Of a stretch of DNA of 6,625 nucleotides, positions 6,202-6,625 are shown piece after piece. Below the pieces are notes generated by a model. It saw only the letters and a program-made list of their open reading frames with translations, searched no databases and was not told the DNA's origin. The stretch is from Bacteroidota bacterium (GTDB lineage Bacteria; Bacteroidota; Bacteroidia; NS11-12g; UBA955): NCBI GenBank assembly GCA_947460045.1, contig CANHGC010000091.1, forward strand, positions 1 to 6,625. The letters run 5' to 3'. Numbering within the stretch: position 1 is the stretch's first letter; the number at the start of each line of letters is the position of its first letter. The translations under genes and the position numbers were made by a program.

Positions 6202-6625
6202 ATGAAAATTATTATAACGGGCGGCTCTGGGCTTATTGGCGAAACCTTATCTCACCTACTTGAAGATAAAGGTCACGTTGTGTCACACCTACGCCGATTG
6301 CAGAGTAACAATCAAAGTGATAAAAAAGATTTAACATCGAAAAAAAATATTTTTTGGTCGAATCCAGAGATCTTAAACGGTGCCGACGCTGTAATCCATT
6401 TGGCTGGGGCCAACGTTGCCAAACCATGGACGAATCGATACAAACGTGAAATTTTAAACAGCAGAACCGAGGGCACTTCCGCGCTGATTGATGCTTGTTT
6501 GAACTGTGAAAATCCGCCCAAACAGGTCATTTCTGCCAGTGGCATTGGTTATTACCCCGAATCCTTAAATGTTGAGCTCAACGAAGACCATGCCATGGGC
6601 GATGCTTTCTTGGCCCAAGTATGCG
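6202..6625 (+). CDS. TIGR01777-family SDR/epimerase-like protein (YfcH/SDR39U1 type), N-terminal part
   Basis: An open frame starts with ATG at 6202 and runs off the right edge, giving 141 residues of a family usually about 300 long. The N-terminus has the NAD(P)-binding loop TGGSGLIG (6-13), typical of extended short-chain dehydrogenases. A GADAVIHLAGANVA stretch (60-73), W76 with a basic NRYK segment, ILNSRTEGT (84-92) and ISASGIGYYP (110-119) are the diagnostic blocks of the TIGR01777 epimerase subgroup. The biochemical role of that group is not well established. The start has no Shine-Dalgarno and lies four bases from the start codon of the divergent MerR-type gene, so its promoter must lie inside that gene. 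The family assignment is strong; the C-terminal SDR39U1 domain is outside the window. Confidence 0.88.
   Translation, partial: MKIIITGGSGLIGETLSHLLEDKGHVVSHLRRLQSNNQSDKKDLTSKKNIFWSNPEILNGADAVIHLAGANVAKPWTNRYKREILNSRTEGTSALIDACLNCENPPKQVISASGIGYYPESLNVELNEDHAMGDAFLAQVC

Overview
The window looks like ordinary chromosomal DNA from a member of the Bacteroidota, probably a Flavobacteriales- or Cryomorphaceae-like organism. The ribosomal protein gene is preceded by a textbook Bacteroidota promoter (TTTG, 19 bases, TATTTTTG). Shine-Dalgarno sites are weak throughout. The protein families (ECF sigma factor ending in LKASYHHAVKK, exported Spy/CpxP-like protein, outer-membrane barrel with SQIDGD..SGYNK, CarH-like MerR regulator) are typical of that phylum. 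I see no mobile element, CRISPR array, tRNA or rRNA.

Layout. Positions 1-2852 hold four minus-strand genes that read like one operon: an ECF sigma factor (2259-2852), a large single-pass membrane protein that is probably its anti-sigma partner (941-2215), a secreted helical Spy/CpxP-like protein (384-944) joined to it by an ATGA overlap, and the N-terminal third of an FAD-dependent amine-oxidase-type enzyme that runs off the left edge (1-365). Positions 3043-3393 encode ribosomal protein L19 (rplS) on the plus strand, followed by a symmetric, probably bidirectional terminator. A small outer-membrane beta-barrel gene (3458-4135, minus) converges on that terminator. It diverges from a DAO-family FAD oxidoreductase (4169-5263, plus), which overlaps tail to tail by 26 bases with a MerR-type regulator carrying a B12-binding domain (5238-6197, minus). 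Only four bases separate that regulator's start codon from that of a divergent TIGR01777-family SDR protein (6202 to beyond the right edge).

How it may work together. The first operon is most simply read as an envelope-stress circuit: a cytoplasmic sigma factor, a membrane tether and a periplasmic sensor. The membrane protein's predicted periplasmic end is strongly acidic and the exported protein's tail is strongly basic, which suggests they may interact. The second regulatory unit is a probable adenosylcobalamin-dependent, perhaps light-responsive repressor. It keeps the W-x9-EH cobalamin motif of CarH and may control the divergent SDR gene or its own expression. The most unusual points are the charge-complementary sensor pair, the enzyme appended to the sigma operon, and the extremely tight divergent and convergent gene packing. 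I found no clear sign of a wholly new system.
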